Shown here one piece after another: positions 48,558 through 56,174 of a stretch of DNA of 64,000 nt (position 1 is its first letter; each line of letters begins with the position of its first letter). Source of the DNA: Streptomyces actinomycinicus. Lineage in GTDB: Bacteria > Actinomycetota > Actinomycetes > Streptomycetales > Streptomycetaceae. The notes beneath the pieces were generated by a model. That model ran no database searches. It had not been told where the DNA came from and saw only the letters and a program-made list of their open reading frames with translations. The stretch is from assembly GCF_016741775.1 (NCBI RefSeq), contig NZ_JAERRK010000011.1, positions 167,401 to 231,400 of the forward strand, written 5' to 3'. The position numbers were made by a program, and so were the translations under genes.

Positions 48558-48740
48558 GCCGGTGCGGCGCTCGCCGGCCTCTGCTGGTTCGCCGCGCTCG
48601 GCTTCGGCGCCAGGCTGCTCGGCCGGTTCCTGGCCCGGCCCGCCGCGTGGCGGGTGCTGGACGGTCTGGTCGCCGTCACCATGCTCGCGCTGGGCGCGAC
48701 CCTTCGCCGGTTCCTGAGGCCTGCGTCCCAGGCGGGCCCC
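48555..48740 (+). pseudogene. lysE-type amino-acid exporter remnant
   Basis: The forward strand directly next to the argP HTH remnant reads AALAGLCWFAALGFGARLLG, RFLARPAAWRVLDGLVAVTM and LALGATL, the last two TM helices of a LysE/ArgO exporter. The N-terminal two thirds and the normal stop are absent. ArgP and LysE/ArgO genes are usually divergent neighbours, so one deletion through the shared promoter explains this join. Confidence 0.72.
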
Positions 48741-48746
48741 GGCGGA

Positions 48747-49205
48747 CTAGAGGAGGCCGCCGCGCCGCCGGATCGTGTACTGGTCCATGAGCTTTCCACG
48801 GGTGGTCTCCAGACGGTGGGCGAGGATCTCGGCCACGGTCCGCACCACGGAGAGCCCGAGCAGCGGGTCCTCCACGCACACCGCGAGCACCGATGGCCCG
48901 TCGAACTCGTAGGCGCGCACATTGCTGAAGGCCACCGCGCCGAAGTCCCACTGGTACGGCGGGAAGAGCCAGGACCAGCCGAGCAGGTCGCCGGCGCCGA
49001 GCGTGGCCACGGTCACCCGCTGCCGGGAGGTGACCTGCTGATCCAGGTGGACGGCGCCCGAGCGGATCACCCAGAACCGGTCGGCGGTGCCGCCCGCCTC
49101 GAAGATGCGGGTGTCCTCCGGGAAGGAGACCTCCTTGGCCAGCTCCATCAGGCGCTCGCGCTGGGCCTGGGGCAGGGCGGTGAGCAGTTTGATCGCTTTG
49201 GTCAT
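48747..49205 (-). CDS. Single-domain cyclic-nucleotide-binding (Crp-like effector) protein
   Basis: The 152-residue protein consists of a cNMP-binding fold (VSFPEDTRIFEAGGTADRFW, VIRSGAVHLDQQV, TLGAGDLLGWSWLFPPYQW). The helix that follows ends in ILAHRLETTRGKLMDQYTI. There is no helix-turn-helix, so it is not a Crp regulator by itself. It may act as a free sensor or as partner of another protein. The start is ATG 49205, preceded by GAGGAG. It is one of three cNMP-type domains in this window. Confidence 0.9.
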   Translation of the reverse strand: MTKAIKLLTALPQAQRERLMELAKEVSFPEDTRIFEAGGTADRFWVIRSGAVHLDQQVTSRQRVTVATLGAGDLLGWSWLFPPYQWDFGAVAFSNVRAYEFDGPSVLAVCVEDPLLGLSVVRTVAEILAHRLETTRGKLMDQYTIRRRGGLL

Positions 49206-49335
49206 GCGCGCTCCTCGCCTGGCGGCGGTTGCGGTTCGAGTGCTGTGCCTAAGCCCATTTCAGCCGCTGCCGCCGTCGGGAGCACCTCGAAGGCGGCGGT
49301 TTTCGCCGCTGCCACCCTTCTGCGGGCAGCAAAAA

Positions 49336-49367
49336 GCCCTGGCTGGACGGGGGAAGCCAGCCAGGGC
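49336..49367 (-). terminator. Intrinsic terminator with T tract (leftward)
   Basis: GCCCTGGCTGG and CCAGCCAGGGC form an 11-bp stem with a 10-nt loop. Read leftward the hairpin is followed directly by TTTTT (AAAAA at 49331-49335 on the forward strand). It should stop transcripts of the gene ending at 49480 before the cNMP gene. Confidence 0.85.
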
Positions 49368-49479
49368 CGTATGCGGTGACGCACATAGGAGGGGGGAAGG
49401 ACGGTTCCGCGCCGCTCCGTGCATCACGTATGGATGAACAATAAACCATTGCTCTTGACAGTATCCAGCCAGAAGCAGG

Positions 49480-49722
49480 TCAGGTGACCTGTTTCACTCC
49501 GTCCGCCCGCACCGGGCCCCCGCCCGGGCTGACGATCTCCTCCAGCACCCGCAGCACCGCCTCGTACGCGTGCGCCCGTACCGCCGCCTCCCGCGCGCCG
49601 TCCGGATCCGTCGCCGTCAGCCGCTGCGCCCGCTCCCGCCAGGAGCGCTCCGCCTCGGCCGCGCACGCACGGCCCCGCCAGATCCTCCGCAACAACTCGT
49701 CCGCGTCCACCACATCGGTCAT
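49480..49722 (-). CDS. Small hypothetical protein
   Basis: The predicted protein has 80 residues, soluble and helical, beginning with TDVVDADELLRRIWRGRACA and rich in Ala/Arg/Glu. I recognise no family. It is supported by codon bias and by a strong leftward terminator 110 bp past its stop. ATG 49722 has only a weak GGGCGG in front. It is divergent from the RsbW-like ATPase gene. Confidence 0.6.
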   Translation of the reverse strand: MTDVVDADELLRRIWRGRACAAEAERSWRERAQRLTATDPDGAREAAVRAHAYEAVLRVLEEIVSPGGGPVRADGVKQVT

Positions 49723-49849
49723 ACCGCCCGGGTACCCGCGCCCCGCACGGCGATGACAAGTGCTCCGGCCGGGTTTGACGGCGCTCGAAGAGGTCAGCCG
49801 ACAGGGAGAGGAAAACCTTGCAATCCGGGCACCGTCCAGGGAGGAAGGG

Positions 49850-50284
49850 ATGCTCGACAAGCACCGGACCGGCCCCTCCGCAACCCTGCCGGAGCAGCGC
49901 CGCCGACCACCGCTCCGCCCCGCCGACGCCCGCAGAACGGTCGAGCGGGTGATGACCGAACGCTGCCGCGCCGGGGCCGTGTCCTGCCCGCCCGAGGCCG
50001 TGGAGGACGCCCTGCTGGTCACCTCCGAACTCACCACCAACGCGCTGCTGCACGGCGGCGGCATCACCGGCTTCGACGTCGAGGTGGACTCCGGCGGCGT
50101 CCGGGTCTCGGTGAGCGACCGCAGCGAAGCACTTCCGGTCGCCCACGCGGCCGACGACGAGCGCGGACGCGCCCGGCCCGGGGGCAGGGGCTGGCCCATC
50201 GTGTGCCGGCTGTCCAGGGACGTCCGGGTGACCGAGCTGCCCCGCGGCGGCAAGCGCATCACGGCCGTCGTGCCGCTGCGCTGA
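49850..50284 (+). CDS. RsbW-like ATP-binding protein (HATPase, candidate anti-sigma factor)
   Basis: The 144-residue protein has a GHKL ATPase fold: ALLVTSELTTNALLHGGGIT (N-box) and VSVSDRSEALP (G1). RGRARPGGRGWPIVCRLSRD corresponds to the G2 region. Such kinase-like proteins bind SigB/F-type sigma factors or phosphorylate anti-anti-sigma factors. The start is ATG 49850 with GGAGGAAGGG directly upstream. The SigB-type sigma gene follows 233 bp later in the same direction, making it the likely partner. Confidence 0.9.
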   Translation: MLDKHRTGPSATLPEQRRRPPLRPADARRTVERVMTERCRAGAVSCPPEAVEDALLVTSELTTNALLHGGGITGFDVEVDSGGVRVSVSDRSEALPVAHAADDERGRARPGGRGWPIVCRLSRDVRVTELPRGGKRITAVVPLR

Positions 50285-50517
50285 GACGGCCGTCGGAGTT
50301 TCGCCCCCCGGTGTTTGCCCGCGGGGCCGGGGGGCAGACGGAATCTCGTGCTTCGGACCGGAGGCGCGCGCCCAGCGGTGACCAGTACGGCTGGCTGGGC
50401 CCCCTCCTGGCGGGCCCGGTTGCTCACCCGCGGCGACCCCTGACACCCCCGTTCGGGCCGGATCCCGGAACCCGTGTTCCGGCCGTGCCCTGAAACCACG
50501 TTCAGGAGCGATTCCGC
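50285..50517. promoter_or_regulatory. Leader region of the sigma factor gene with hairpins
   Basis: It contains a terminator-like stem (GCCCCCCGG at 50303-50311 with CCGGGGGGC at 50327-50335). Nearer the start is a 7-bp stem, CCGGAAC/GTTCCGG (50465-50482). A short CTGAA/TTCAG stem (50490-50505) abuts the AGGAG ribosome site. A GTTTGC...GGGGCA pair near 50313-50336 vaguely resembles a SigB-type promoter, but I would not rely on it. Confidence 0.5.
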
Positions 50518-51384
50518 ATGCTGACCGACATGTCGACAAGCCGTCCCGGCACGACCGCCGTCACCGACACCACCCCTGCCGCCGGCGCGACGCCCGCCCG
50601 GCGTACCCACGACGACGCCCCGGACACCGCCCAGCTCTTCGTCCGGCTGGCGGAGCTGGACGACGGTCCCGAGCGGGACGCGGTGCGCGACGAGCTCGTC
50701 ACCGCATGGCTGCCCATGGCCCACCGGATCGCCGGCCGGTTCCGCGACCGCGGCGAGTCCGTCGAGGACCTGCGCCAGGTGGCCGCGCTCGGCCTGGTGA
50801 AGGCCATCGACAGGTTCGACCCCTCCCGCGGGGCCTTCGAGAGCTACGCCGTGCCGACCATCACCGGCGAGGTCAAGCGGCACTTCCGCGACCGCATGTG
50901 GGCCCTGCGGGTGCCGCGCCGCGTGCAGGAACTGCGCAACCGCGTCCGCGTGGCCCGGCGGGAGCTGACCCAGCACCCCGGCAGCCCCGAACCCACCGTC
51001 GCCGCCGTCGCCGCGCACACCGGCCTCAGCGAGGAGGAGGTGTCCGCGGGCATGGAGGCGCTGGAGAGCTTCAGCACCCTGTCCCTGGACGCCGAGCTGT
51101 CCGCCGGCGACGACGGCTACAGCCTGGCCGACACCCTGGGCGCCACCGACACCTCCTACGACGTCGTCGTCGACCGGGAGGCCGCCAAGGAAGGGCTGCG
51201 CCGGCTGCCGGAGCGCGAGCGGGCCATTCTCTACATGCGCTTCTTCGAGGACATGACGCAGAGCCGCATCGCCGACCAGCTGGGCATCTCCCAGATGCAC
51301 GTCTCCCGGCTGATCAGCCGCAGCTGCGCCCGCGTCCGCGACGAGGTGCTCGGCAGCCGGCGCCCCGGCGGTGAAGCCCGGTGA
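50518..51384 (+). CDS. RNA polymerase sigma factor, SigB/SigF/SigG subfamily
   Basis: The 288-residue protein lacks region 1. Region 2 has MAHRIAGRFRDRGESVEDLR, QVAALGLVKAIDRFDPSRGA and FESYAVPTITGEVKRHFRDR. Region 3 is typical (VPRRVQELRNRVRVARRELT), and region 4 reads RLPERERAILYMRFFEDMTQ and SRIADQLGISQMHVSRLISR. Streptomyces have about nine such paralogues controlling osmotic/oxidative stress and sporulation. ATG 50518 has AGGAG 9 nt upstream; ATG 50530 is an alternative. It is probably held by the ATPase encoded just upstream. Confidence 0.95.
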   Translation: MLTDMSTSRPGTTAVTDTTPAAGATPARRTHDDAPDTAQLFVRLAELDDGPERDAVRDELVTAWLPMAHRIAGRFRDRGESVEDLRQVAALGLVKAIDRFDPSRGAFESYAVPTITGEVKRHFRDRMWALRVPRRVQELRNRVRVARRELTQHPGSPEPTVAAVAAHTGLSEEEVSAGMEALESFSTLSLDAELSAGDDGYSLADTLGATDTSYDVVVDREAAKEGLRRLPERERAILYMRFFEDMTQSRIADQLGISQMHVSRLISRSCARVRDEVLGSRRPGGEAR

Positions 51385-51397
51385 GCGCTCACCCCGC

Positions 51398-53653
51398 TCA
51401 CTGCGCGGGCTGCGCCGGCCCGCCGGCCACGTCCAGGAGCCGTGCCAGGCCGGAGACGGCCTCGTCCAGCCGCTGCAGATGGCGCAGCACCCGGTCCGTC
51501 ACGCGGCCGTAGCGCGGCATGCGCAGGGTGCCCGGCTCCAGCATCGACGCGATGCTGGGGCCGGTCTCGATCCGCTCGGCGGACCGCGGGTCCGTGACGT
51601 GCGCGGCGATCGACTCGATGTTGTGCACGATGCGGCCGCACGCCCCGCGCAGCCGGGGGTCCGCCGCGATCGACGGATGCGTCGGCAGCAGCTCCGCCGT
51701 CGCCGCGAGGGAGCGCGCGTGGTACGCGCAGGTCTCCAGCAGCGCCACCACGTAGCGGGCGGTGTCCCGCCGTGAGCGCAGCGGGGTGATCGGATGCGTC
51801 AGCGGCTGGGTGGCCGCGCGCAGGTCGGCCAGCGCCTGGTCCAGCTCCCGCGCCTGCTCCACCAGGTCCCCGCCCGCCCCGCCGCTCAACTGGTCGACGG
51901 CGGCCCGGGTGACGTCCGCGAGCCGCTCCAGGACCTCCACGAGGAGGTCGTTGGTACGCCGGTCCGTGCGGACCGGCAGCACCAGCGCCGCCGCGATCAC
52001 CCCGCAGGCCGCTCCCAGCGCGGTCTCCTCGATCCGCAGCACCAGCACCGACGTGCTGTACGTGTTCAGCAGGGTGTACAGCAGGCCCAGCATCGCCGTC
52101 ACGAAGAACGACATCAGCGTGTACGACAGGGGCGCCGTGTAGAACATCGCGAAGATGAACAGCAGGACCAGCGCGAACGCCGTCCAGGTGTGGTGCCCGA
52201 CCAGCCCGGCGAGCCCGATGCCGGCCACCACGCCGAGCACCGTGCCCAGCAGCCGCCGGTAGCCCTTCACCAGGATCTCGCCCGTGGAGGCGGTGTTGAT
52301 GAAGACGATCCAGCAGGTCAGCACCGCCCAGTACCAGCGCTGGCTGGAGAGCAGTTCACCGCCGACGATGGCCAGCGAGGAGCCGACGGCCACCTGGACC
52401 GCGGCCCGGGTGGTGGGCCGCTCCAGCCCGGCCGGCTCCACCGCCTCCGGTTCGCTGTCCTCGCTGATCTCGATCGCCGCGTCCTCGGCGTCCAGCTCCT
52501 CGCGGGAGCGGGCGGTCGCCGGCGAGTCGTCGGACTCGTCCTGCGGCCCGTCCAGCGCGACCCGCAGACCCATGGCCGCCCGCGCGGCCTCGCCGAGGCC
52601 CCGGAAGACGTCCTGCACGGCCGGGGACGCCTCGGGCAGGTTCTCCTCCTCGCGGTAGCCGAGCAGCCGGTTGCGCACCTGCGCGAGCGCGGTGCCCGAG
52701 GCCTCGCGGGCCGGGCGGAGCATCAGCACCCGCAGCGCCTGCAGGTCCCGGCGCAGCGCGGCCGTCGCCTCGTCCCGCACCGGCAGCTCCCCCGCGGAGG
52801 GCAGCGAGGCGCCCGGCAGATGAAGGGTGAGCGTGTCGGTCCGCTCGGCGCTGCGCGCGGTGAGCAGCAGCAGACCGAGCCGTTCGGCGGCGATCTCGGC
52901 GTCCGCGATCCGGCGCTGGAGCAGCCGGGCCACCGCCGGGTCCGCGGTGCCTTCCTCCAGCCGGCCCTGGATGAGCAGCGCCGTCTCGTGCAGCCGGGCG
53001 GTACCGGTGCGCAGGTCCACCAGGACCTTCTCCACCCCGTCGGGCCCGGCGTCCAGCAACTCGGCCTGGACGGCGAGCAGCTGGGCCAGCCGGGCGCGGA
53101 AGGCCCTCCGCAGCCGGTCCAGGGTGCCTGCCGGGGTCTGCGGCAGGAGCACGAAGCGGGCGAGTGCGCTGCACGCGAAAGCCACGCAGATGACGCCGTA
53201 CAGCGCCGGCAGCGCGGACGGCGTCGCGCCCACGAACAGGGAGAGGAAGTAGACCTGGAAGCCGATCAGCCCGAGTGCCGTACCCCGGTCGCCGAACCGG
53301 CGGCCGTAGACGGCACAGAAGATGAGGGCGACGAAGAACAGGTCCCCGGCGACGACGCGTTGGGCGAGCAGCGCCCCCAACGACACGGACGCCAGCGCGA
53401 CGGGCAGGCCCAGCGCCAGGGTGACCGCCTGCCGGGCGCGCTGCTTCTCCCGGACGGCGAAGGTGGCGGCCATCGCCGCGATGGCCCCGGCGACGAGTTG
53501 GGGCACCGGGACCCGCAGCGCGCCGAGGACGGCGAGGGTGAGGGCGATGGCGGCGACCGTGCGCAGTCCCGCGGTGAGGCGGAGCAGTCCGGGATCGGAC
53601 GCGGCGAGCCGGTCCCACATCCGTACCCGTCCCGACCGTCCCGCTGCCCTCAC
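51398..53653 (-). CDS. FUSC-family (aromatic acid exporter-like) membrane protein
   Basis: The 751-residue protein has two clusters of about six TM helices separated by a cytoplasmic helical region. The first begins LRTVAAIALTLAVLGALRVP. The second has AVQVAVGSSLAIVGGELLSS, RWYWAVLTCWIVFINTASTG and the conserved LVKGYRRLLGTVLGVVAGIG. Homologues include FUSC and YccS/AaeB proteins, some linked to efflux of carboxylic acids. GTG 53653 and ATG 53620 (MWDRLAASDPG) are both possible starts. It is convergent with the sigma factor gene (13 bp apart). Confidence 0.9.
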   Translation of the reverse strand: MRAAGRSGRVRMWDRLAASDPGLLRLTAGLRTVAAIALTLAVLGALRVPVPQLVAGAIAAMAATFAVREKQRARQAVTLALGLPVALASVSLGALLAQRVVAGDLFFVALIFCAVYGRRFGDRGTALGLIGFQVYFLSLFVGATPSALPALYGVICVAFACSALARFVLLPQTPAGTLDRLRRAFRARLAQLLAVQAELLDAGPDGVEKVLVDLRTGTARLHETALLIQGRLEEGTADPAVARLLQRRIADAEIAAERLGLLLLTARSAERTDTLTLHLPGASLPSAGELPVRDEATAALRRDLQALRVLMLRPAREASGTALAQVRNRLLGYREEENLPEASPAVQDVFRGLGEAARAAMGLRVALDGPQDESDDSPATARSREELDAEDAAIEISEDSEPEAVEPAGLERPTTRAAVQVAVGSSLAIVGGELLSSQRWYWAVLTCWIVFINTASTGEILVKGYRRLLGTVLGVVAGIGLAGLVGHHTWTAFALVLLFIFAMFYTAPLSYTLMSFFVTAMLGLLYTLLNTYSTSVLVLRIEETALGAACGVIAAALVLPVRTDRRTNDLLVEVLERLADVTRAAVDQLSGGAGGDLVEQARELDQALADLRAATQPLTHPITPLRSRRDTARYVVALLETCAYHARSLAATAELLPTHPSIAADPRLRGACGRIVHNIESIAAHVTDPRSAERIETGPSIASMLEPGTLRMPRYGRVTDRVLRHLQRLDEAVSGLARLLDVAGGPAQPAQ

Positions 53654-53717
53654 TGCGCCGCGCTCTCTCCCGTACCGGAAATCGATCTCCGGCCCAGCAT
53701 CGCACGCGGGCCGGGGA

Positions 53718-53927
53718 CTACCGGCCCTCGGCGAGCGTGGCGGCCACCAGGGCGTTGGCGTGCCCGTGGCCGAGTCCGTGCTCGGACTTGAGCCAGCCGA
53801 CCAGCTCCATGTGCCTGGTCAGCGGCGAGGAGCGGATCAGCTCCTGCCACTCGGTGACCGGGCGGCCGTACTTCTTCTCGATCGAGGGGAAGTAGCTCGC
53901 GGGGCCCTTCACGGTCTTCTCGGTCAT
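53718..53927 (-). CDS. DUF4287 domain protein
   Basis: The 69-residue protein matches the DUF4287 pattern: KGPASYFPSIEKKYGRPVTE, WQELIRSSPLTRHMELVGWL and KSEHGLGHGHANALVAATLA. Longer family members carry a DUF5655 domain; this is the short form. Function unknown, predicted helical and soluble. ATG 53927 lacks a clear ribosome site and a longer frame to 54023 exists, but homology starts at MTEK. Confidence 0.85.
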   Translation of the reverse strand: MTEKTVKGPASYFPSIEKKYGRPVTEWQELIRSSPLTRHMELVGWLKSEHGLGHGHANALVAATLAEGR

Positions 53928-54024
53928 GGTGGTGTGTCCCGTCCGTGTGACGTTTCCTGAACACCTGAGAAGACCGCCGGTCCGGTGCGGAATGATCGGC
54001 GGCCTCTCGGTGATCCCGGTCACA

Positions 54025-55401
54025 TCACGGATGGTCGATGCCCGTGTCTCCCACCAGGGCCCGTACCTGCTCGGGCGTCAGGTAGGAGTCCGTGAACTCG
54101 AAGTCCTTCAGCCGTGCCGGCCTGCGGGCCTGGAACCCGGTGCGGACGAAATCGTTGCCCGCCACCGCGTTCAGCAGCCAGTTGGTCAGTACCCGGGTCT
54201 TGGCGACGTTGGTGCGCAGTGCCGCCCAGTGGTAACCGCGGGCCGCCGCCTGCGCCGCCAGACCGCGCAGTTCCACGCCCAGCGGCTTGGACACCGCGTC
54301 CTTGCCGCCGAGGTCGACGACCAGCCCCAGGTCCTTGTGCACGTACGGCTGCAGGGGCTGCCCGCGCAGCGTCGCGATGACGTTGTCGGCGACCTTCTTG
54401 CCCTGCCGCATGGCGTGCTGCGCGGTGGGCGGGCAGATCGCGCCCTCGTCGTTCTTGGCCAGGTCCGGCACTGCGGCCGAGTCGCCGAGCGCGAACACCC
54501 CGTCGTGGCCCGGCAGGGTCATCTCGGCGTCGACCGCCAGCCGGCCGCGGACCGTCTCCGCGTCGAGCGTGGCGATCAGCGGGCTGGCCACCACGCCCGC
54601 CGTCCAGATCAGGGTGTGCGTCGGCACCACCCGGCCGTCGGTGAAGGTGACCTCCTCCGCGCCGGCCTTGTCGATCGACACGCCCAGCGAGACGTCGATG
54701 CCGCGCCGCTTGAGTATCTCCTGCGCGCTGCGGCCGAGCTTGTCGCCCAGCTCCGGCATGAGTTTGGGCGCGATGTCGATCAGGTGCCACTTGATCAGCC
54801 CCGGATCCAGCCGCGGGTAGTGCCGTACGGCGGCGTGCGTGAGGCGCTGCAGGCAGGCCGCGGTCTCGGTGCCGGCGTACCCGCCGCCCACCACCACGAA
54901 CTGCAGCCGCGCGGCCCGCTCAGCCGGGTCGTCGCTGGCGTCCGCCAGGTCCAGCTGCGAGATGACGTGGTCGCGGATGTAGGCGGCCTCGGCGAGGGTC
55001 TTCATGCCGAACGCGTGCTCGGTCAGGCCCGGGATGTCGAAGGTGCGGGTCACGCTGCCCGGGGCCAGTACGATGTAGTCGTAGCGCTCGTTGACGATCT
55101 TTCCGGTGATGGTGCGGATGACGCACACCTTGGCCCTCAGGTCCACGCCGATCGCGCCGCCCGGGATGATCCGGGTGCGGTACTTCCTGCTGCGGCGCAG
55201 GGACAGGGCGATCGACTGCGGCGTCAGCACGCCGGAGGCGACCTGGGGCAGCAGTGGCAGGTAGAGCTGGTACGAGAACGGCGTCACCAGCGCGACGTCG
55301 GCCTCACCGGGTCCGAGTTTCCGTTCCAGCCGGCGGACGCACTCGACTCCGGCGAAGCCGGCGCCGACCACCAGGATCCTGGGTCGTGTCACGGTGTCCA
55401 T
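54025..55401 (-). CDS. Type II NADH dehydrogenase-like flavoprotein (NDH-2)
   Basis: The 458-residue protein has two dinucleotide folds: FAD site RILVVGAGFAGVECVRRL and NADH site LQFVVVGGGYAGTETAACL. The second FAD segment is HDGVFALGDSAAVPD. FSYQLYLPLLPQVASGVLTP and PTAQHAMRQGKKVADNVIAT are typical of NDH-2/sulfide:quinone-type enzymes. NDH-2 passes electrons from NADH to menaquinone without pumping protons; a membrane-associated C-terminus is expected. The start is ATG 55401. Confidence 0.92.
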   Translation of the reverse strand: MDTVTRPRILVVGAGFAGVECVRRLERKLGPGEADVALVTPFSYQLYLPLLPQVASGVLTPQSIALSLRRSRKYRTRIIPGGAIGVDLRAKVCVIRTITGKIVNERYDYIVLAPGSVTRTFDIPGLTEHAFGMKTLAEAAYIRDHVISQLDLADASDDPAERAARLQFVVVGGGYAGTETAACLQRLTHAAVRHYPRLDPGLIKWHLIDIAPKLMPELGDKLGRSAQEILKRRGIDVSLGVSIDKAGAEEVTFTDGRVVPTHTLIWTAGVVASPLIATLDAETVRGRLAVDAEMTLPGHDGVFALGDSAAVPDLAKNDEGAICPPTAQHAMRQGKKVADNVIATLRGQPLQPYVHKDLGLVVDLGGKDAVSKPLGVELRGLAAQAAARGYHWAALRTNVAKTRVLTNWLLNAVAGNDFVRTGFQARRPARLKDFEFTDSYLTPEQVRALVGDTGIDHP

Positions 55402-55592
55402 CCCTTTCTGCGGCTCCAGGCGGTCCGAATCGACGTTCGCCTGCCCCGGATCGCTGCACCGACTCCGATCCCACCGTGCCTCCGGCCGCTACGCCGGCGG
55501 GGCGCGGCAGGCATACGAACGTGTGGGCACCAGCCTGCCCGCCCACGGATGCGGAGTAACCGGTTCGCGCACACCTACACGTCGAACACCGG

Positions 55593-56027
55593 TCACCACG
55601 GCAGGAACACGTGGATGTCCTTGCCGGCGTCGTGCACGACGACGCTGACCTGGGTGCACAGCGTGTGCACCAGGTGCCAGCCGATCCCGCCGCCGCCCGT
55701 GCGCGGGTGGAAGGGCCGCGGCTCCGGCTTGGCCGTGTTCGTGTCGCGCATCGTCACGTGTACCCCGTCGAAGGTCCGGCGCATCCGCAGCGCGAACGGG
55801 CCCGGCGCGTACTGGATCACGTTCGCGGCCAGTTCCGTCACGACCAGGAGGATGTCGTCCCAGTACTCGTGCGCGCCCGGCGGTGTCTCGCCGGCCAGCG
55901 CGCCCAGGAAGTCCTCCGCCGCGAGCCGCGCCTCGGTGACGTTGCGCAGCTCACCCGCGAAGGAGAACGTACGTTCGTACCTCTCCTCCGAGGGCGATGT
56001 GTCGTCCCAACGCGGCTCCGTCGCCAT
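55593..56027 (-). CDS. RsbW-like ATP-binding regulatory protein
   Basis: The 144-residue GHKL-fold protein shows RTFSFAGELRNVTEARLAAE, DILLVVTELAANVIQYAPGP (N-box), VTMRDTNTAKPEPRPFHP (G1) and TGGGGIGWHLVHTLCTQVSV (G2). It is a second candidate anti-sigma or anti-anti-sigma kinase in this region, about 4 kb from the sigma factor gene. I chose ATG 56027 with a GGGGA upstream; the open frame reaches 56063. Confidence 0.9.
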   Translation of the reverse strand: MATEPRWDDTSPSEERYERTFSFAGELRNVTEARLAAEDFLGALAGETPPGAHEYWDDILLVVTELAANVIQYAPGPFALRMRRTFDGVHVTMRDTNTAKPEPRPFHPRTGGGGIGWHLVHTLCTQVSVVVHDAGKDIHVFLPW

Positions 56028-56174
56028 CTCACATTCCCCGGCTCCGGCCGGTGAGGGGCCCATCCAGGCCCTCCGACCAGCGCGGTCGTCGTTGCTGATC
56101 TCTCCTTGCCCTGCGGGTTCCCACAGCGGCGCGGCCTATCCGTCTCCCCGGACCGCGCTCCCCGGTGCACCCCC

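Noticed and set aside
48747..49205. Crp-type transcription factor
   Set aside because: The protein ends after the cNMP domain and its helix; no helix-turn-helix is encoded.
49253..49320. GCCGCC...GGCGGC inverted repeat followed by TTTT as a second (forward) terminator
   Set aside because: The stem is interrupted and has a long loop, and no forward gene ends upstream of it.
50313..50336. SigB-type promoter (GTTTGC...GGGGCA) before the sigma factor gene
   Set aside because: It overlaps a terminator-like hairpin and fits the consensus poorly; too weak to call.
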